Part shown: piece by piece, positions 43,904-54,120 of the stretch
Layout: each line of letters opens with the position of its first letter
How positions within the stretch are numbered: the stretch's first letter is position 1
Assembly: GCA_018402015.1 (NCBI GenBank)
Contig: JAGYJL010000004.1
Coordinates: 25,357-89,356, forward strand
Length of the DNA: 64,000 bases
Origin: Flavobacteriales bacterium
GTDB lineage: Bacteria > Bacteroidota > Bacteroidia > UBA10329
Direction of reading: 5' to 3'
The notes under the pieces: generated by a model
Told to the model about the DNA's origin: nothing
Databases searched by the model: none
The model's input: the letters and a program-made list of their open reading frames with translations, nothing else
Position numbers and translations under genes: made by a program

Positions 43904-45277
43904 TCAGCTAAGTTCTGCTAGATAGTGATAGAAGAACGGAATGGTCTGAATGCCTTTGAGGTAATTGAAAATACCGTAATGCTCGTTGGGTGAGTGAATG
44001 GCATCGGTATCCAAACCAAAGCCCATTAATACAGATTTCAATCCCAATTCGCGCTCAAACATGGCCACAATAGGAATGCTACCACCACCACGCATTGGTA
44101 TGGGTGCCTTGCCAAAAGTGGTTTCCATGGCCTTGTGAGCCGCTTGGTAGCCCGTAAAATCGGTAGGAGTTAGAAATGGTTCGCCACCGTGGTGCGGTTT
44201 GGCCTTTACCTTAACAGAAGCAGGCGCAATGGCCACCAAATGATTGAGCACCAGGTTGGTGATCTTATCGGGGTCTTGCCCGGGTACCAATCGGCAGCTG
44301 ATCTTGGCATAAGCCTTAGATGGCAACACGGTTTTAGCGCCTTCGCCAATGTAGCCTCCCCAAATACCATTCACGTCCAACGTAGGGCGAATGGTGGCAC
44401 GCTCCAAGGTGGAGTAACCTGCTTCGCCTTGCGTGGCATTGATATTCAGGTCGGCCTTGTATTCTTCTTCGCTGAAAGGTGCTTTGGCCATTTCTGCACG
44501 GTCTTCGGCACTCACCTCATTCACATCATTGTAAAAACCAGGAATGGTAATGCGCTTGTTCTCATCGTGCAACGATGCGATCATATCGCAAAGCACATTA
44601 ATGGGGTTGGCAACAGCACCACCGTAAAGCCCAGAGTGCAGGTCGCGTTTCGGGCCAGTAACTTCCACCTCCATGTAGCTCAGTCCGCGCAGCCCAACAG
44701 TAATAGAAGGAATATCGTTGGCAATCATTCCTGTATCAGAAATAAGTACCAGATCGGCCTTCAGTTTCTCTTTATTCTCCTGAACGAAGATACCCAGGTT
44801 GTCGGAACCTACTTCTTCTTCGCCCTCTATCATGAACTTCACGTTACACGGAAGTCCATCGGTTCTCATCATCAACTCCACGGCCTTCACGTGCATATAC
44901 ATTTGGCCTTTATCATCGCACGCACCACGGGCATAGATCTTCTCGTCTTTAATAACCGGCTCGAAGGGAGGCGAATCCCAAAGGTCCAACGGATCGGGCG
45001 GTTGCACATCGTAATGGCCGTAAACAAGCACCGTAGGTAGGTTCGGGTCAACGATCTTATCGCCATAAACAATGGGGAATCCGGCTGTTGGGCAGATCTC
45101 TACGTTATCAACACCTATCTCCTCCAAGCGCGTTTTCAGCAACTCGGCCGTACGGTGCACGTCTTTGCTATATGCTGGGTCGGCACTGACCGATGGAACT
45201 CTGAGAAGATCTATCAGTTCTTCTAGAAATCGGTCTTTGTTCAACTCTATGTAACTATCAACGGTATTAATGTTCAT
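43904..45277 (-). CDS. M20 family metallopeptidase (dipeptidase-like)
   Basis: 457 residues from the ATG at 45277 (MNINTVDSYIELNKDRF); the 78 extra track residues upstream run through the promoter and are rejected. The zinc/active-site signature is VLVYGHYDVQPPDP near residue 90, with ARGACDDKGQ and the general base in IEGEEEVGSD. Similar to CPDP/CN-hydrolase-type dipeptidases that use Zn. It hydrolyses dipeptides or related amides; the substrate is unknown. Confidence 0.93.
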   Translation of the reverse strand: MNINTVDSYIELNKDRFLEELIDLLRVPSVSADPAYSKDVHRTAELLKTRLEEIGVDNVEICPTAGFPIVYGDKIVDPNLPTVLVYGHYDVQPPDPLDLWDSPPFEPVIKDEKIYARGACDDKGQMYMHVKAVELMMRTDGLPCNVKFMIEGEEEVGSDNLGIFVQENKEKLKADLVLISDTGMIANDIPSITVGLRGLSYMEVEVTGPKRDLHSGLYGGAVANPINVLCDMIASLHDENKRITIPGFYNDVNEVSAEDRAEMAKAPFSEEEYKADLNINATQGEAGYSTLERATIRPTLDVNGIWGGYIGEGAKTVLPSKAYAKISCRLVPGQDPDKITNLVLNHLVAIAPASVKVKAKPHHGGEPFLTPTDFTGYQAAHKAMETTFGKAPIPMRGGGSIPIVAMFERELGLKSVLMGFGLDTDAIHSPNEHYGIFNYLKGIQTIPFFYHYLAELS

Positions 45278-45297
45278 GTTCTGTGCTTTAATGCGCC

Positions 45298-45305
45298 CAA
45301 ATTTA
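45298..45305 (-). promoter_or_regulatory. -7 box for the M20 peptidase
   Basis: TAAATTTG on the minus strand, 20 bp before the ATG at 45277, fits TAnnTTTG and supports that start. Confidence 0.5.
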
Positions 45306-45388
45306 GTTTTTAATGGATGCGAAACATATCCGCTAGAAACGAGTTCAATGCATAGCAAGCGCGTGGTTACTTTTACTGTCCGCTTTAA

Positions 45389-47470
45389 ATGAGAGGATCG
45401 ATAACATACATTCTGGCTTTGCTGCTTTGTGGTAATACTGCAATGGCACAACTGGTGGTTGATGCTGGTTACAGCCCGCAGCAATTGGTAGAAGACGTGT
45501 TGGTTGGGCAAGGAGTAGAAGTAAGTAACTTCTCGTTTTCTGGAAATGCCGATGCCAGAGGTTATTTCGATGGCAGCAATTCCAACATCGGTCTTTCCGA
45601 AGGAATCATCATTTCCACGGGGCGTGCCTCTGATGCACCCGGACCTAACGGAACTCCCTTGAGTGATTACGGAACCGAGTTTGGTGGTAATGGCGACTTT
45701 ACATTGACCAATATTTCGGGCTCTCCAACCTTTGATGCGGCCATTCTCGAATTCGATTTCGTCCCTTCGTCCGACACTGTTCAGTTCAAATACGTTTTCG
45801 CTTCCAACGAATACATGTTGTATGTAGGTGCTCAGGTGAATGATGCCTTCGCATTCTTAATAAGCGGACCCGGCATTGTTGGCGAACAGAATGTGGCCTT
45901 GATTCCCGGTACGGGCACTCCTGTTACCATCGATAATGTGAATGCCAACGTCAACGCGCAGTATTACATCGATAACGAGAACCCACCTGGTGCTACGGTA
46001 GAGTACAACGGATGGACGCAACCATTCACGGCCAAAGCCATTCTTGAACCCTGCGAAACGTATCATATCCGATTGGCCATTGCCGATGGTGGCGATGAGC
46101 AATTTGACAGTGCCGTGTTCCTGGAAGCAGGAAGTTTTACCAGTCCATCCATCAGCATTAATGCAGAATCGTCTTATTCTGCATCAAGCACCGCCCTGCA
46201 ATTGGTAGAAGGTTGTAGCTCGCTCACCCTCAGTTTCGAAAGGTCGGAGCCGTACGATAATCCACTAAGCGTTGGTTTGAATATTACTGGCTCGGCCACG
46301 GTAGGTTCAGACGTAACCAATATTCCATCCAACATCAGTTTTGCGCCTGGCGCTTCCACTACTTCCATCACATTCAGTGTTATAGAAGATGGCGTAATTG
46401 AAGGAGTGGAGGACATGACCATTTCTATCGATCAGTTGAATCCCTGTGCTACTGGACCTGCCACTTCGGTAACCTTTACCATAGAAGATGCAGCTCCAAT
46501 GGCTATTCAGATCACGCCCGATGTAAACCTTGATTGCCCTGAAGAATTAGACATTACTGTTACAGCTACTGGCGGTTATCCGGAATATACCTACAATTGG
46601 AATGGTTCTCCCGATTCAGACGAATCCATTACTGTTTTCCCATTCAATACAACTACTTACACGGTGAATGTCACCGATGCTTGCGGCTTCACACAATCGG
46701 CTTCGTCCACCGTTTCAGTGCTTACGTATCAGACCATGAACGTATCTGTAAACGATGCAGTGGTCTGTAATGGCGATGAAGCCACCTTTGAGGTAGTGGT
46801 TACTGGCGGCAGGCAGCCGGTTACTTACAGTTGGTCGGGCGGAGGTAGCGGCCCGATCTTTACCTATACGCCAATGCAGGATGAGACCGTTACCGTTACC
46901 GTTACGGACGATTGCAATATTTCTGAAGACGCCATAGGACAGGTTGAGGTTGATGAGGTGCAGGCAAGTTTCACCTACCAATTGATAGCGCATAGCACGG
47001 TCCAATTCACACCAACTACCGTTGATGTGTTCGATTTTTTCTGGGAATTCGGAGACGATTCTACAGGTGTCAGGGAAAACGCGGTCCATGAATATCAGGA
47101 GGCTGGAGATTATCCGGTTGCGCTTACGGTGGTCAATCAGAACGGTTGCGAAACCACTTTGTATGATACCGTAACGGTTTACGACCCGCTACATGTGTAC
47201 ATTCCAAACGCCTTTACACCCAATGGAGATAGTTTGAATGAGTGGTTCGGTGTAATAGGAGAGGGCTACCTTTATTACGATCTTGAGATTTACGATAGGT
47301 GGGGTAAACTGCTTAAGCACGGTCGGTTCAGAGACGATAGCGCTTGGGATGGTACCTTCAATGGCAGGTTGGTCCCAACTGGGATGTATGTCTACAAAGT
47401 TTGGGTTGAGCCGCCCATTGGAATTGAGGTGAAGGAAACAGGCGTGGTCCACGTGCTCTCGGGGGAATAA
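45389..47470 (+). CDS. Choice-of-anchor L / Calx-beta / PKD surface protein, T9SS type B
   Basis: 693 residues: signal peptide (ITYILALLLCGNTAMAQ); choice-of-anchor L domain to about 250 (LVVDAGYSPQQLVEDVLVGQGVEVSNFSFSGN... ILEFDFVPSSDTVQFKYVFASNEYM); a Calx-beta-like unit to about 370 (VEGCSSLTLSFERSEP... VIEGVEDMTISI); two SprB-like repeats (TATGGYPEYTYNWNG, VTGGRQPVTYSWSG); a PKD domain (FFWEFGDDSTGVRENAVHEYQEAGDYPVALTVV); and the T9SS type-B C-terminus IPNAFTPNGDSLNEWF ... YDRWGKLLKHG. Likely cell-surface adhesin or matrix protein. First of three similar genes. Its N-terminal half is paralogous to that of the gene at 49702. Confidence 0.9.
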   Translation: MRGSITYILALLLCGNTAMAQLVVDAGYSPQQLVEDVLVGQGVEVSNFSFSGNADARGYFDGSNSNIGLSEGIIISTGRASDAPGPNGTPLSDYGTEFGGNGDFTLTNISGSPTFDAAILEFDFVPSSDTVQFKYVFASNEYMLYVGAQVNDAFAFLISGPGIVGEQNVALIPGTGTPVTIDNVNANVNAQYYIDNENPPGATVEYNGWTQPFTAKAILEPCETYHIRLAIADGGDEQFDSAVFLEAGSFTSPSISINAESSYSASSTALQLVEGCSSLTLSFERSEPYDNPLSVGLNITGSATVGSDVTNIPSNISFAPGASTTSITFSVIEDGVIEGVEDMTISIDQLNPCATGPATSVTFTIEDAAPMAIQITPDVNLDCPEELDITVTATGGYPEYTYNWNGSPDSDESITVFPFNTTTYTVNVTDACGFTQSASSTVSVLTYQTMNVSVNDAVVCNGDEATFEVVVTGGRQPVTYSWSGGGSGPIFTYTPMQDETVTVTVTDDCNISEDAIGQVEVDEVQASFTYQLIAHSTVQFTPTTVDVFDFFWEFGDDSTGVRENAVHEYQEAGDYPVALTVVNQNGCETTLYDTVTVYDPLHVYIPNAFTPNGDSLNEWFGVIGEGYLYYDLEIYDRWGKLLKHGRFRDDSAWDGTFNGRLVPTGMYVYKVWVEPPIGIEVKETGVVHVLSGE

Positions 47471-47482
47471 CCGTCACCTTAT

Positions 47483-49657
47483 ATGCTTAAACGAATACTT
47501 GCGTTTTCTCTCGTGCTAATTGCGATGGTCTTTCAGGCCAACGCAGCGCATCTTGTTGGTGGTGAGATATTCTACGAATGCCTCGGTAATGATCAATATC
47601 GCATAACACTCAAAGTTTATCGCGATTGTTACACGGTTACAGGTGCTGATTTTGATAATCCTGCCAACATTGCGGTTTACGATGATGCAGGTAACCTGAT
47701 AGAAAACCTGACAGCACCATTCACAGGTTCTCAGCAATTACCGGTCATTATCAATAATCCATGCTTGCAAGCTCCGCCAGATGTATGTGTAGAAGAGGCA
47801 ATTTATACCGTTACAACAACTCTACCATTCATTTCTGGAGGATATCATATTGCGTATCAAAGGTGCTGCCGTAATCCTACTATTCTCAACCTGATAGCAC
47901 CCGATGATCTTGGCTCTACGTATTACGTTCGAGTGCCCGAACTAGCGCTCAATTCGTGTAACTCCAGTCCATCGTTCAACAGTTTTCCTCCGTTGGCACT
48001 GTGCATTGGCGATCAACTCATTTTCGACCATTCTGCTACCGATGCCGAAGGGGATATGCTCGTTTACACGCTTTGCACGCCTTACCATGGAGGAAGTTCA
48101 ACCAATCCGCAGCCAATACCAGCGCAAGGGCCACCATACAGTTTCATCAACTGGGATGCAGGTTATTCTGATGCCTATCCGTTAGATGCATCCACCCAAT
48201 TGACAATAGATCCCAGCACGGGTTTGCTTACTGGAGTTCCTTCTCAAGCGGGCCAGTACGTGGTGGGAGTGTGTGTGGAGGAGTATCGGAACGGAGAACT
48301 CATCAGTGTAAATAAGCGAGATTTTCAGTTCAATGTGGTCAACTGTTCTTCCAATATTGAAGCTATCATTCCACCACAGCCCATTTTTCATGATCCATGC
48401 GATGGGCTGACGGTTGACTTCGGCAATCAGAGTATCAATGCCCAATATTACCATTGGGATTTTGGTGTGCTGGGAGTAACGGACGATACATCGAATCTTG
48501 AAGACCCTGTGTACACTTATCCCGATACAGGTTCATACCTCGTTACATTGGTTGCTAACCCTGGTTTCCCGTGTGCAGATACCACGCAACGCACAGTTCT
48601 AGTCTACAATGATATTGAAGTGGAAATATTCAGTCTTGGCGAGCAGTGTTTCGATGCCAGTGCCATCGATTTCTCTCCTGTTGGGGATTTCGGGGCGGGA
48701 GCAACTTTCTTTTGGGAATTTGAGAACGGGATACCTGCCACGTCAACAGAAATGAACCCACAGGGAATCGTCTTCGGCACAGTTGGTTCGTATGAGGTTA
48801 CAGTAGCTGTAACGGAAGCTGTGTGCGTAGCTTCTGCTTCAAGTACCATTGAAATGTATCCTCGGCCACAGGCATCATTCATTGGCGATACCATTACAGG
48901 CTGCGCACCATTGGGTGTCCTGTTCATTGATAGTTCGTTGGCGTACACAACTCATTTTGCATCGTGGGATTTTGGAGATGGAACCACGGCTACTGGCGAA
49001 CGCGTCTTTCATGGTTACTTGCAACCCGGATCGTATGATGTGTCGCTTACCATCTGGACTACAGAAGGTTGTGTGGATACATCGGTTTTTGTGGTAGAGA
49101 ATGGTGTGGTAGTATTACCATTACCAACGGTTGAATTGTCGGTTGACACCAACATTCGATTTGTTTTTGAGCCTACCTTCCTATTTTCTGGTACAAGTAA
49201 CGCCTCATCGTACGAGTTTTATCCGGGAGATGGAAGTTCGTATGCTGATGTTGGGTCGCAATGCGAGATCGAACATTTCTACACAGACACAGGAAACTAC
49301 GAGGCCATCATTTATTTCACAGATGATTATGGCTGTGAGGCATCCGATACCGTTTGGGTACGTGTAGAACCCGAAGTAAGATTCTGGGTGCCGAATGCAT
49401 TTACCCCCAACGATGATCGGTTGAATGACGAGTGGGGTCCGAAGGCTTTTGGCTTCAGCGAATATGAGATATGGGTTTTTGACCGATGGGGAAAGATGAT
49501 GTTCCATTCCACAGACCCGTTTGAAAAATGGAACGGCAGGTTAAATAACGAAAGCAACCATGAACCGGTGTTGGGCGTCTATTCATATCGAATACTGGCG
49601 CGTTCTGTTAAGAATACTGTAATAAAGGAGTTTGGACACGTAACCATATTGAAATAA
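47483..49657 (+). CDS. PKD-repeat surface protein, T9SS type B
   Basis: 724 residues: signal peptide (ILAFSLVLIAMVFQANA), an N-terminal domain starting AHLVGGEIFYECLGNDQYRI (common in gliding-associated Bacteroidota proteins), a cadherin-like or Ig stretch with CIGDQLIFDHSATDAEGDMLVYTLCTP, then about four PKD-type units (YHWDFGVLGVTDD; FFWEFENGIPATS; ASWDFGDGTTATGE; YEFYPGDGSSYAD) and a type-B sorting domain (VPNAFTPNDDRLNDEW ... VFDRWGKMMFHS). Twelve bp after the previous gene, so probably in one transcript. Predicted surface-exposed structural protein. Confidence 0.9.
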   Translation: MLKRILAFSLVLIAMVFQANAAHLVGGEIFYECLGNDQYRITLKVYRDCYTVTGADFDNPANIAVYDDAGNLIENLTAPFTGSQQLPVIINNPCLQAPPDVCVEEAIYTVTTTLPFISGGYHIAYQRCCRNPTILNLIAPDDLGSTYYVRVPELALNSCNSSPSFNSFPPLALCIGDQLIFDHSATDAEGDMLVYTLCTPYHGGSSTNPQPIPAQGPPYSFINWDAGYSDAYPLDASTQLTIDPSTGLLTGVPSQAGQYVVGVCVEEYRNGELISVNKRDFQFNVVNCSSNIEAIIPPQPIFHDPCDGLTVDFGNQSINAQYYHWDFGVLGVTDDTSNLEDPVYTYPDTGSYLVTLVANPGFPCADTTQRTVLVYNDIEVEIFSLGEQCFDASAIDFSPVGDFGAGATFFWEFENGIPATSTEMNPQGIVFGTVGSYEVTVAVTEAVCVASASSTIEMYPRPQASFIGDTITGCAPLGVLFIDSSLAYTTHFASWDFGDGTTATGERVFHGYLQPGSYDVSLTIWTTEGCVDTSVFVVENGVVVLPLPTVELSVDTNIRFVFEPTFLFSGTSNASSYEFYPGDGSSYADVGSQCEIEHFYTDTGNYEAIIYFTDDYGCEASDTVWVRVEPEVRFWVPNAFTPNDDRLNDEWGPKAFGFSEYEIWVFDRWGKMMFHSTDPFEKWNGRLNNESNHEPVLGVYSYRILARSVKNTVIKEFGHVTILK

Positions 49658-49673
49658 CCCCTAGATTATTAGG

Positions 49674-49681
49674 TAATTTTG
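49674..49681 (+). promoter_or_regulatory. -7 box for the third T9SS type-B gene
   Basis: TAATTTTG fits TAnnTTTG and lies 20 bp before the GTG start at 49702, so this gene may be expressed separately from the two upstream. Confidence 0.4.
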
Positions 49682-49701
49682 CGCCCCCGAAAAATCGACC
49701 T

Positions 49702-52700
49702 GTGAGAATTTTACAACCCATTTTTCTTTGCTGTTTTCTGTTTTTATTATCAATTGGTGCCAAGGCGCAATTGGTGGTCGCAACAGGGCAAACAGCACAA
49801 CAATTGGCAGAGATAATTGCGGGTCCTGGTGTGGTAGTTTCTAATGCCAGCATTACTGGAGACCCAAGCGCTATTGGTGCTTTTTCAAGTGGCGCCAATA
49901 ACCCTGGTCTTGGAATTCCGAGCGGTGTTATCATGTCTTCTGGAGATGTGAACGATGCTGTTGGTGGTAGTGCTGGATTCGCCTCCACGTCCTTCAACCT
50001 TCCTGGTGATCCCTTTCTGCAGGCGCAAGCTGGAGAGCAATCGAACGATGCGATAATCTTGGAATTCGACTTTGTTCCGAATGCCGACTTCGTCACCTTC
50101 AGTTATGTTTTTGGTTCGGAGGAATATCCGGAATGGACCTGTTCTTTCAATGACATTTTTGCCTTTACTATTCAGGGTATTTCGGTCCCATCTCCACAAG
50201 TGAACATTGCTCTCATTCCTGGAACAAATATTCCAGTGGCCATCAATACAGTTAGCAATGATATTGGCTGCATGCAGCAATCCGCAGGGATGAACAACAT
50301 TCAGTACTACGTTGATAACCAGGATTTTGCTGCACCAGCTTTTCCCTATGTGATCTATGATGGTCTTACGGTGGTCATGTCAGCAGAGGCCACGGTTATC
50401 TGTGGCGAAACATATCGATTACGGTTAATGCTTTCTGATGGTGGTGATTGGTCTTTCGATTCGGGCTGTTTCATAGAAGAGAACAGTTTGACAACAGGTA
50501 GCGTAATCGTTGAAACCGCTACTGCCGCTGCCGATTCCACAGCTTACGAAGGTTGCAATGACGCAACGGTTACACTTACTCTTAATGGCCCGGCAATCGC
50601 TCAGGCTTTTCCTGTTCCTATTTGGATCAGCGATTTTACCGCAGAAATGGGTGTAGATTACAATAACATCCCAGAGTTGAATCTGACTGATAGTACCATC
50701 ATTATTCCTGCGGGTCAGAATACGGTATCTTTTACCATAACACCTGTAAACGATAATATTCCTGAAGGAGCTGAATACATTGAGTTCACTGTAATTACGT
50801 CCACCTGTGGTCTTACAAGTACGTTCAGAATTTATATCAACGATCTTGAGCCCATAACCACGGTTACCAGTAACGATACCACCATTTGTATTGGAAACGC
50901 CATTGGTTGGTGCGAAGCCACAGGAGGTGGAGGTAACTACACTTACACTTGGGACAACGGAATTGGAGTTGCCGATACTATTTTCCCGGCTCCTACAGAA
51001 ACAACCACCTTTACGGTAACTGTTACAGACAACTGTAACTCCACTCCTGCGGTAGATGAGGTTACGGTTACAGTTGATAATGGTCCAACGCCATTTGCTG
51101 GAAACGATGTTTCAGTTTGCATTGGTGGAAGTGTTCTTCTTAACGCAAGTTCAGATGCTCCAGGAAGTACCTTCTCTTGGGACCCACCTACCGATCTTTC
51201 CAATCCAAGTATCTACAATCCGCTGTGTACACCACAAATGGATATGGAGTACACGGTAACGGTAACCCGACCTGATGGATGTTCGAACGAAGATGCCGTG
51301 TTGGTTACCTTAACACCGCCACCAACAGCAGACTTCGATTTTCCTGCCGTGGGTTGCGCAGGAGAACCACTTATTGTAGAGTATGCTGGAAATGCCTCTA
51401 TCGCAGCGCAATATCTCTGGGATTTCGATGGAGGTATTGTTACCAATGGCAATGGAGGCGGTCCGTTGGCAGTGTATTGGGCCACACCTGGTATTTATGA
51501 TGTTGTGCTGACCGTTTCTTGGAATGGATGTATCTCTCCAACAGAAACCAGACAAATCGAGATCCTTGGACCTCCGGCAGTGAATGCGGGTAGCGATATC
51601 TCATTTTGCTCTGGAGGTTCAGGTCCAATTGGTTCTGCTCCACTTCCTGGAGTTACTTACAACTGGAGCCCGATAAATGGAGTTGCCGATGCTACTGCTA
51701 GTCTTACAACAGTGAGTTTGGTCAACCCTACGCACGACATTCAGGTGATAGATTACGTGCTTAGAGCAACTGAGCAAGGCTGTAAGAATTACGACACAGT
51801 TGAAGTAACCGTTTTTCCAACGCCAACTGCAGAATTCGCTATTCCAGATGGAATGTGTTTCACCGTTAATTCCTTCGATCTTTTAGCAGAAGGATTTTTC
51901 GGGCCTAACGCCAGTTACGATTGGGATTTTGGACCGGTCGGATTTCCATCTGGCTCAACACTTTTACAGCCGCAAGGTGTCATTTTCAATGCGCCAGGAC
52001 CTCAGTCCGTTACGCTTACTGTTACCGATAATGGATGTGTGAGCCAGCCGTTTGTTGGAATTATAGATGTGTATGAGATGCCTGTGGCCGATTTCACCTT
52101 TGATCTGGAAGATGGTTGCGAGCCCTTGACGGTCAATTTTGAAGATGCTTCTTATAACGGAGGCAGCACTCTTTACTACAATTGGAATCTGGGTAATGGA
52201 AGTTCTTCAACCCAAGCTGATCCATCTGCAACCTACGAGCAAGGTGTTTACACCATTTCGTTGAATGTGGTAACGGCTCAAGGATGTGCTCATTCGGTCA
52301 CTCGTTCAGATGCCGTTGAGGCTTATTGGAAACCGAACGCACTTTTCAGTCTAAGCAGAAGGGTACTGTCTATTTTGGATCCCGATGTTGTGGTTACTAA
52401 CCTGGCCGATAGCATTGTTTCAAGCGAATTCACCTTCCATCCTTTCGGAGAGGTGGTTAATGCATTTCAAACGGAATATGAGTACCCAGATACGGGGGTT
52501 TACACTATTTCGCAGATAGTTACCACTGCAAATGGTTGTACAGATACCATTTCAGGAAACTTGGAAGTTAAACCGTACTACACGTTCTATATCCCAAATG
52601 CGTTTACGCCAGATGCGGATGGTATTAATGAGATATGGGTGCCGCAAGGACAAAGCCTGAAGAGTTTCAACATGACCATCTATAACCGCTGGGATCAGGA

Positions 52701-52851
52701 ACTTTTTTATTCTGCCAGTTTAGACGATGGCTGGGATGGGTCCTTTATGGGAAAACAGGTTCAGCAAGGAACCTACATCTACAGTATTGAAGTGGTGGAT
52801 ATTCTAGGCGAACCACACATTTATCGCGGTACGTTCTCCCTTCTTCGCTAG
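49702..52851 (+). CDS. Large choice-of-anchor L / PKD surface protein, T9SS type B
   Basis: 1049 residues starting with GTG; the second residue leads straight into a signal peptide (ILQPIFLCCFLFLLSIGAKAQ). Order: choice-of-anchor L to about 270 (LVVATGQTAQQLAEIIAGPGVVVSNASITGD ... FSYVFGSEEYPEWTC), Calx-beta-like to about 380 (VDYNNIPELNLTDSTIIIPAGQNTVSFTITPVNDNIPEGAEYIEF), two cysteine-bearing SprB/Ig-like repeats, PKD-type domains (YLWDFDGGIVTNG; YDWDFGPVGFPSG; YYNWNLGNGSSST), and type-B CTD IPNAFTPDADGINEIW ... YNRWDQELFYS. Paralogue of the 45389 gene. It ends in CTAG, sharing its stop with the convergent gene. Confidence 0.9.
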   Translation: MRILQPIFLCCFLFLLSIGAKAQLVVATGQTAQQLAEIIAGPGVVVSNASITGDPSAIGAFSSGANNPGLGIPSGVIMSSGDVNDAVGGSAGFASTSFNLPGDPFLQAQAGEQSNDAIILEFDFVPNADFVTFSYVFGSEEYPEWTCSFNDIFAFTIQGISVPSPQVNIALIPGTNIPVAINTVSNDIGCMQQSAGMNNIQYYVDNQDFAAPAFPYVIYDGLTVVMSAEATVICGETYRLRLMLSDGGDWSFDSGCFIEENSLTTGSVIVETATAAADSTAYEGCNDATVTLTLNGPAIAQAFPVPIWISDFTAEMGVDYNNIPELNLTDSTIIIPAGQNTVSFTITPVNDNIPEGAEYIEFTVITSTCGLTSTFRIYINDLEPITTVTSNDTTICIGNAIGWCEATGGGGNYTYTWDNGIGVADTIFPAPTETTTFTVTVTDNCNSTPAVDEVTVTVDNGPTPFAGNDVSVCIGGSVLLNASSDAPGSTFSWDPPTDLSNPSIYNPLCTPQMDMEYTVTVTRPDGCSNEDAVLVTLTPPPTADFDFPAVGCAGEPLIVEYAGNASIAAQYLWDFDGGIVTNGNGGGPLAVYWATPGIYDVVLTVSWNGCISPTETRQIEILGPPAVNAGSDISFCSGGSGPIGSAPLPGVTYNWSPINGVADATASLTTVSLVNPTHDIQVIDYVLRATEQGCKNYDTVEVTVFPTPTAEFAIPDGMCFTVNSFDLLAEGFFGPNASYDWDFGPVGFPSGSTLLQPQGVIFNAPGPQSVTLTVTDNGCVSQPFVGIIDVYEMPVADFTFDLEDGCEPLTVNFEDASYNGGSTLYYNWNLGNGSSSTQADPSATYEQGVYTISLNVVTAQGCAHSVTRSDAVEAYWKPNALFSLSRRVLSILDPDVVVTNLADSIVSSEFTFHPFGEVVNAFQTEYEYPDTGVYTISQIVTTANGCTDTISGNLEVKPYYTFYIPNAFTPDADGINEIWVPQGQSLKSFNMTIYNRWDQELFYSASLDDGWDGSFMGKQVQQGTYIYSIEVVDILGEPHIYRGTFSLLR

Positions 52852-54119
52852 AAGATGTAGAACACTTCTTTCAATTTATCCAAGTAACTGCACCATGTCC
52901 AGTTAGGGCCATCCCAAAGGCCGTGGTAAATATCCGACATGCGAATATTGACATAGATCGCTAGTACGGCCAATACAACAAAAGCGTATCGGGCCAGAAA
53001 ATCCCTATTGATGAATGTATTTGTTCCAACCGCAAATGGAACAGCCAGAATCGGTAGGAAGTCTACATAGCATCGGTGTCCGTAAGCACCTCCGAACCAC
53101 CACGCCCACCAGCTGGCAAAAACGTACGTTGCAAGCAAGATTAGAACCGTTGGCATTTGCCACCCTGAGATGCGTTTCCGTATCATGACCAACAGCCCGA
53201 AAAGCGCAGTTAGCATAATGGGCGAGTAGATGAGCCAACCGTTCTGCACACTCAGTAGTACTTCCAAAATTTTGGGTCTGTTCCAGTAAACGAATCCCTC
53301 GTCTCCGTATGAGTAGAAAAGGTATTTGCCCGTTACCATTTTCCAGTACAGAAGTTGAGGAGTGAAAAGCACAACCGCAGCGAACACAAAGGCAATGATC
53401 CATCTTCCGTCTTTCAAGAACTTCAGTATTCTACTTGGAATGTCAGAAAAAGAAGCACCCCACATTAAAGGAATGATTCCGGCTATTGCATTGGTTGGCC
53501 GAATAAGGATGATCAGTGCTAAAGGAACTGCGGTAAGTAGATTCCAAATAGCACCACTAGAATTGGATTTTCTGTGCGATGCGTATGTAAGTAAGGAGAT
53601 CAGAAAGAATGAGTAGACGTGCGACATTCCTGCTTCGCGGAACGTGTAATAGAAAAGATTGGTACCGAGAAGAATGGCAATTGGCACAATCCATTGGATC
53701 GATCTAGAGAATTTCAACTCGCTCAACAACTTGGAAATCAACCAAAGACCCACCAACATATAACTGATAGCGGCAATGATCACCGCCCAGATGTAAGGCA
53801 GCGAGCGGCCGTCTCTCGGATATCCGAAAATGGGAGACATGGCATGAGCAACTAGAAAGAAAGGACTTTCCATGAGCGCTACGCCATACGTATATTTGGT
53901 GAAGATCATTGGGCCGTTAGGAGTTTGAACCTCGTTGCAACCATTGCCGCAAGGCACGTTCTCAAAACCCCCATGAATGAACACAGCTGGCAAATAGATG
54001 TAATAACCTTCTTGATCGGACCAGATAACTCCCTTTATGTTCTGCCCAGAATGGAAATAACCCGTAATGAGTAAGCAGGAGATAAATGCCACAAGCCACT
54101 GAAGTCTCGTTCTCAGCAT
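52848..54119 (-). CDS. Polytopic membrane protein, GT-C-like
   Basis: 423 residues with about ten hydrophobic helices and few soluble loops; early WSDQEGYYIYLPAVFIHGGFE places acidic residues in the first periplasmic loop, as in GT-C glycosyltransferases that use lipid-linked sugars. A late loop, WWAWWFGGAYGHRCYVDFLPI, is also typical of this group. No definite family signature is seen, so the call is by topology. It is last in a three-gene minus-strand unit with a GT2 enzyme; 1 bp separates it from the upstream gene. Confidence 0.68.
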   Translation of the reverse strand: MLRTRLQWLVAFISCLLITGYFHSGQNIKGVIWSDQEGYYIYLPAVFIHGGFENVPCGNGCNEVQTPNGPMIFTKYTYGVALMESPFFLVAHAMSPIFGYPRDGRSLPYIWAVIIAAISYMLVGLWLISKLLSELKFSRSIQWIVPIAILLGTNLFYYTFREAGMSHVYSFFLISLLTYASHRKSNSSGAIWNLLTAVPLALIILIRPTNAIAGIIPLMWGASFSDIPSRILKFLKDGRWIIAFVFAAVVLFTPQLLYWKMVTGKYLFYSYGDEGFVYWNRPKILEVLLSVQNGWLIYSPIMLTALFGLLVMIRKRISGWQMPTVLILLATYVFASWWAWWFGGAYGHRCYVDFLPILAVPFAVGTNTFINRDFLARYAFVVLAVLAIYVNIRMSDIYHGLWDGPNWTWCSYLDKLKEVFYIF

Positions 54120-54120
54120 A

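Noticed and set aside
45278-45511. 78-codon upstream extension of the M20 peptidase
   Set aside because: It covers the TAAATTTG promoter box and the first codons of the divergent T9SS gene; the ATG at 45277 gives a normal M20 N-terminus.
46886-46903. Three tandem ACCGTT copies
   Set aside because: They encode a TVTVTV beta-strand typical of SprB/PKD proteins; such short coding repeats are expected and no non-coding role is visible.
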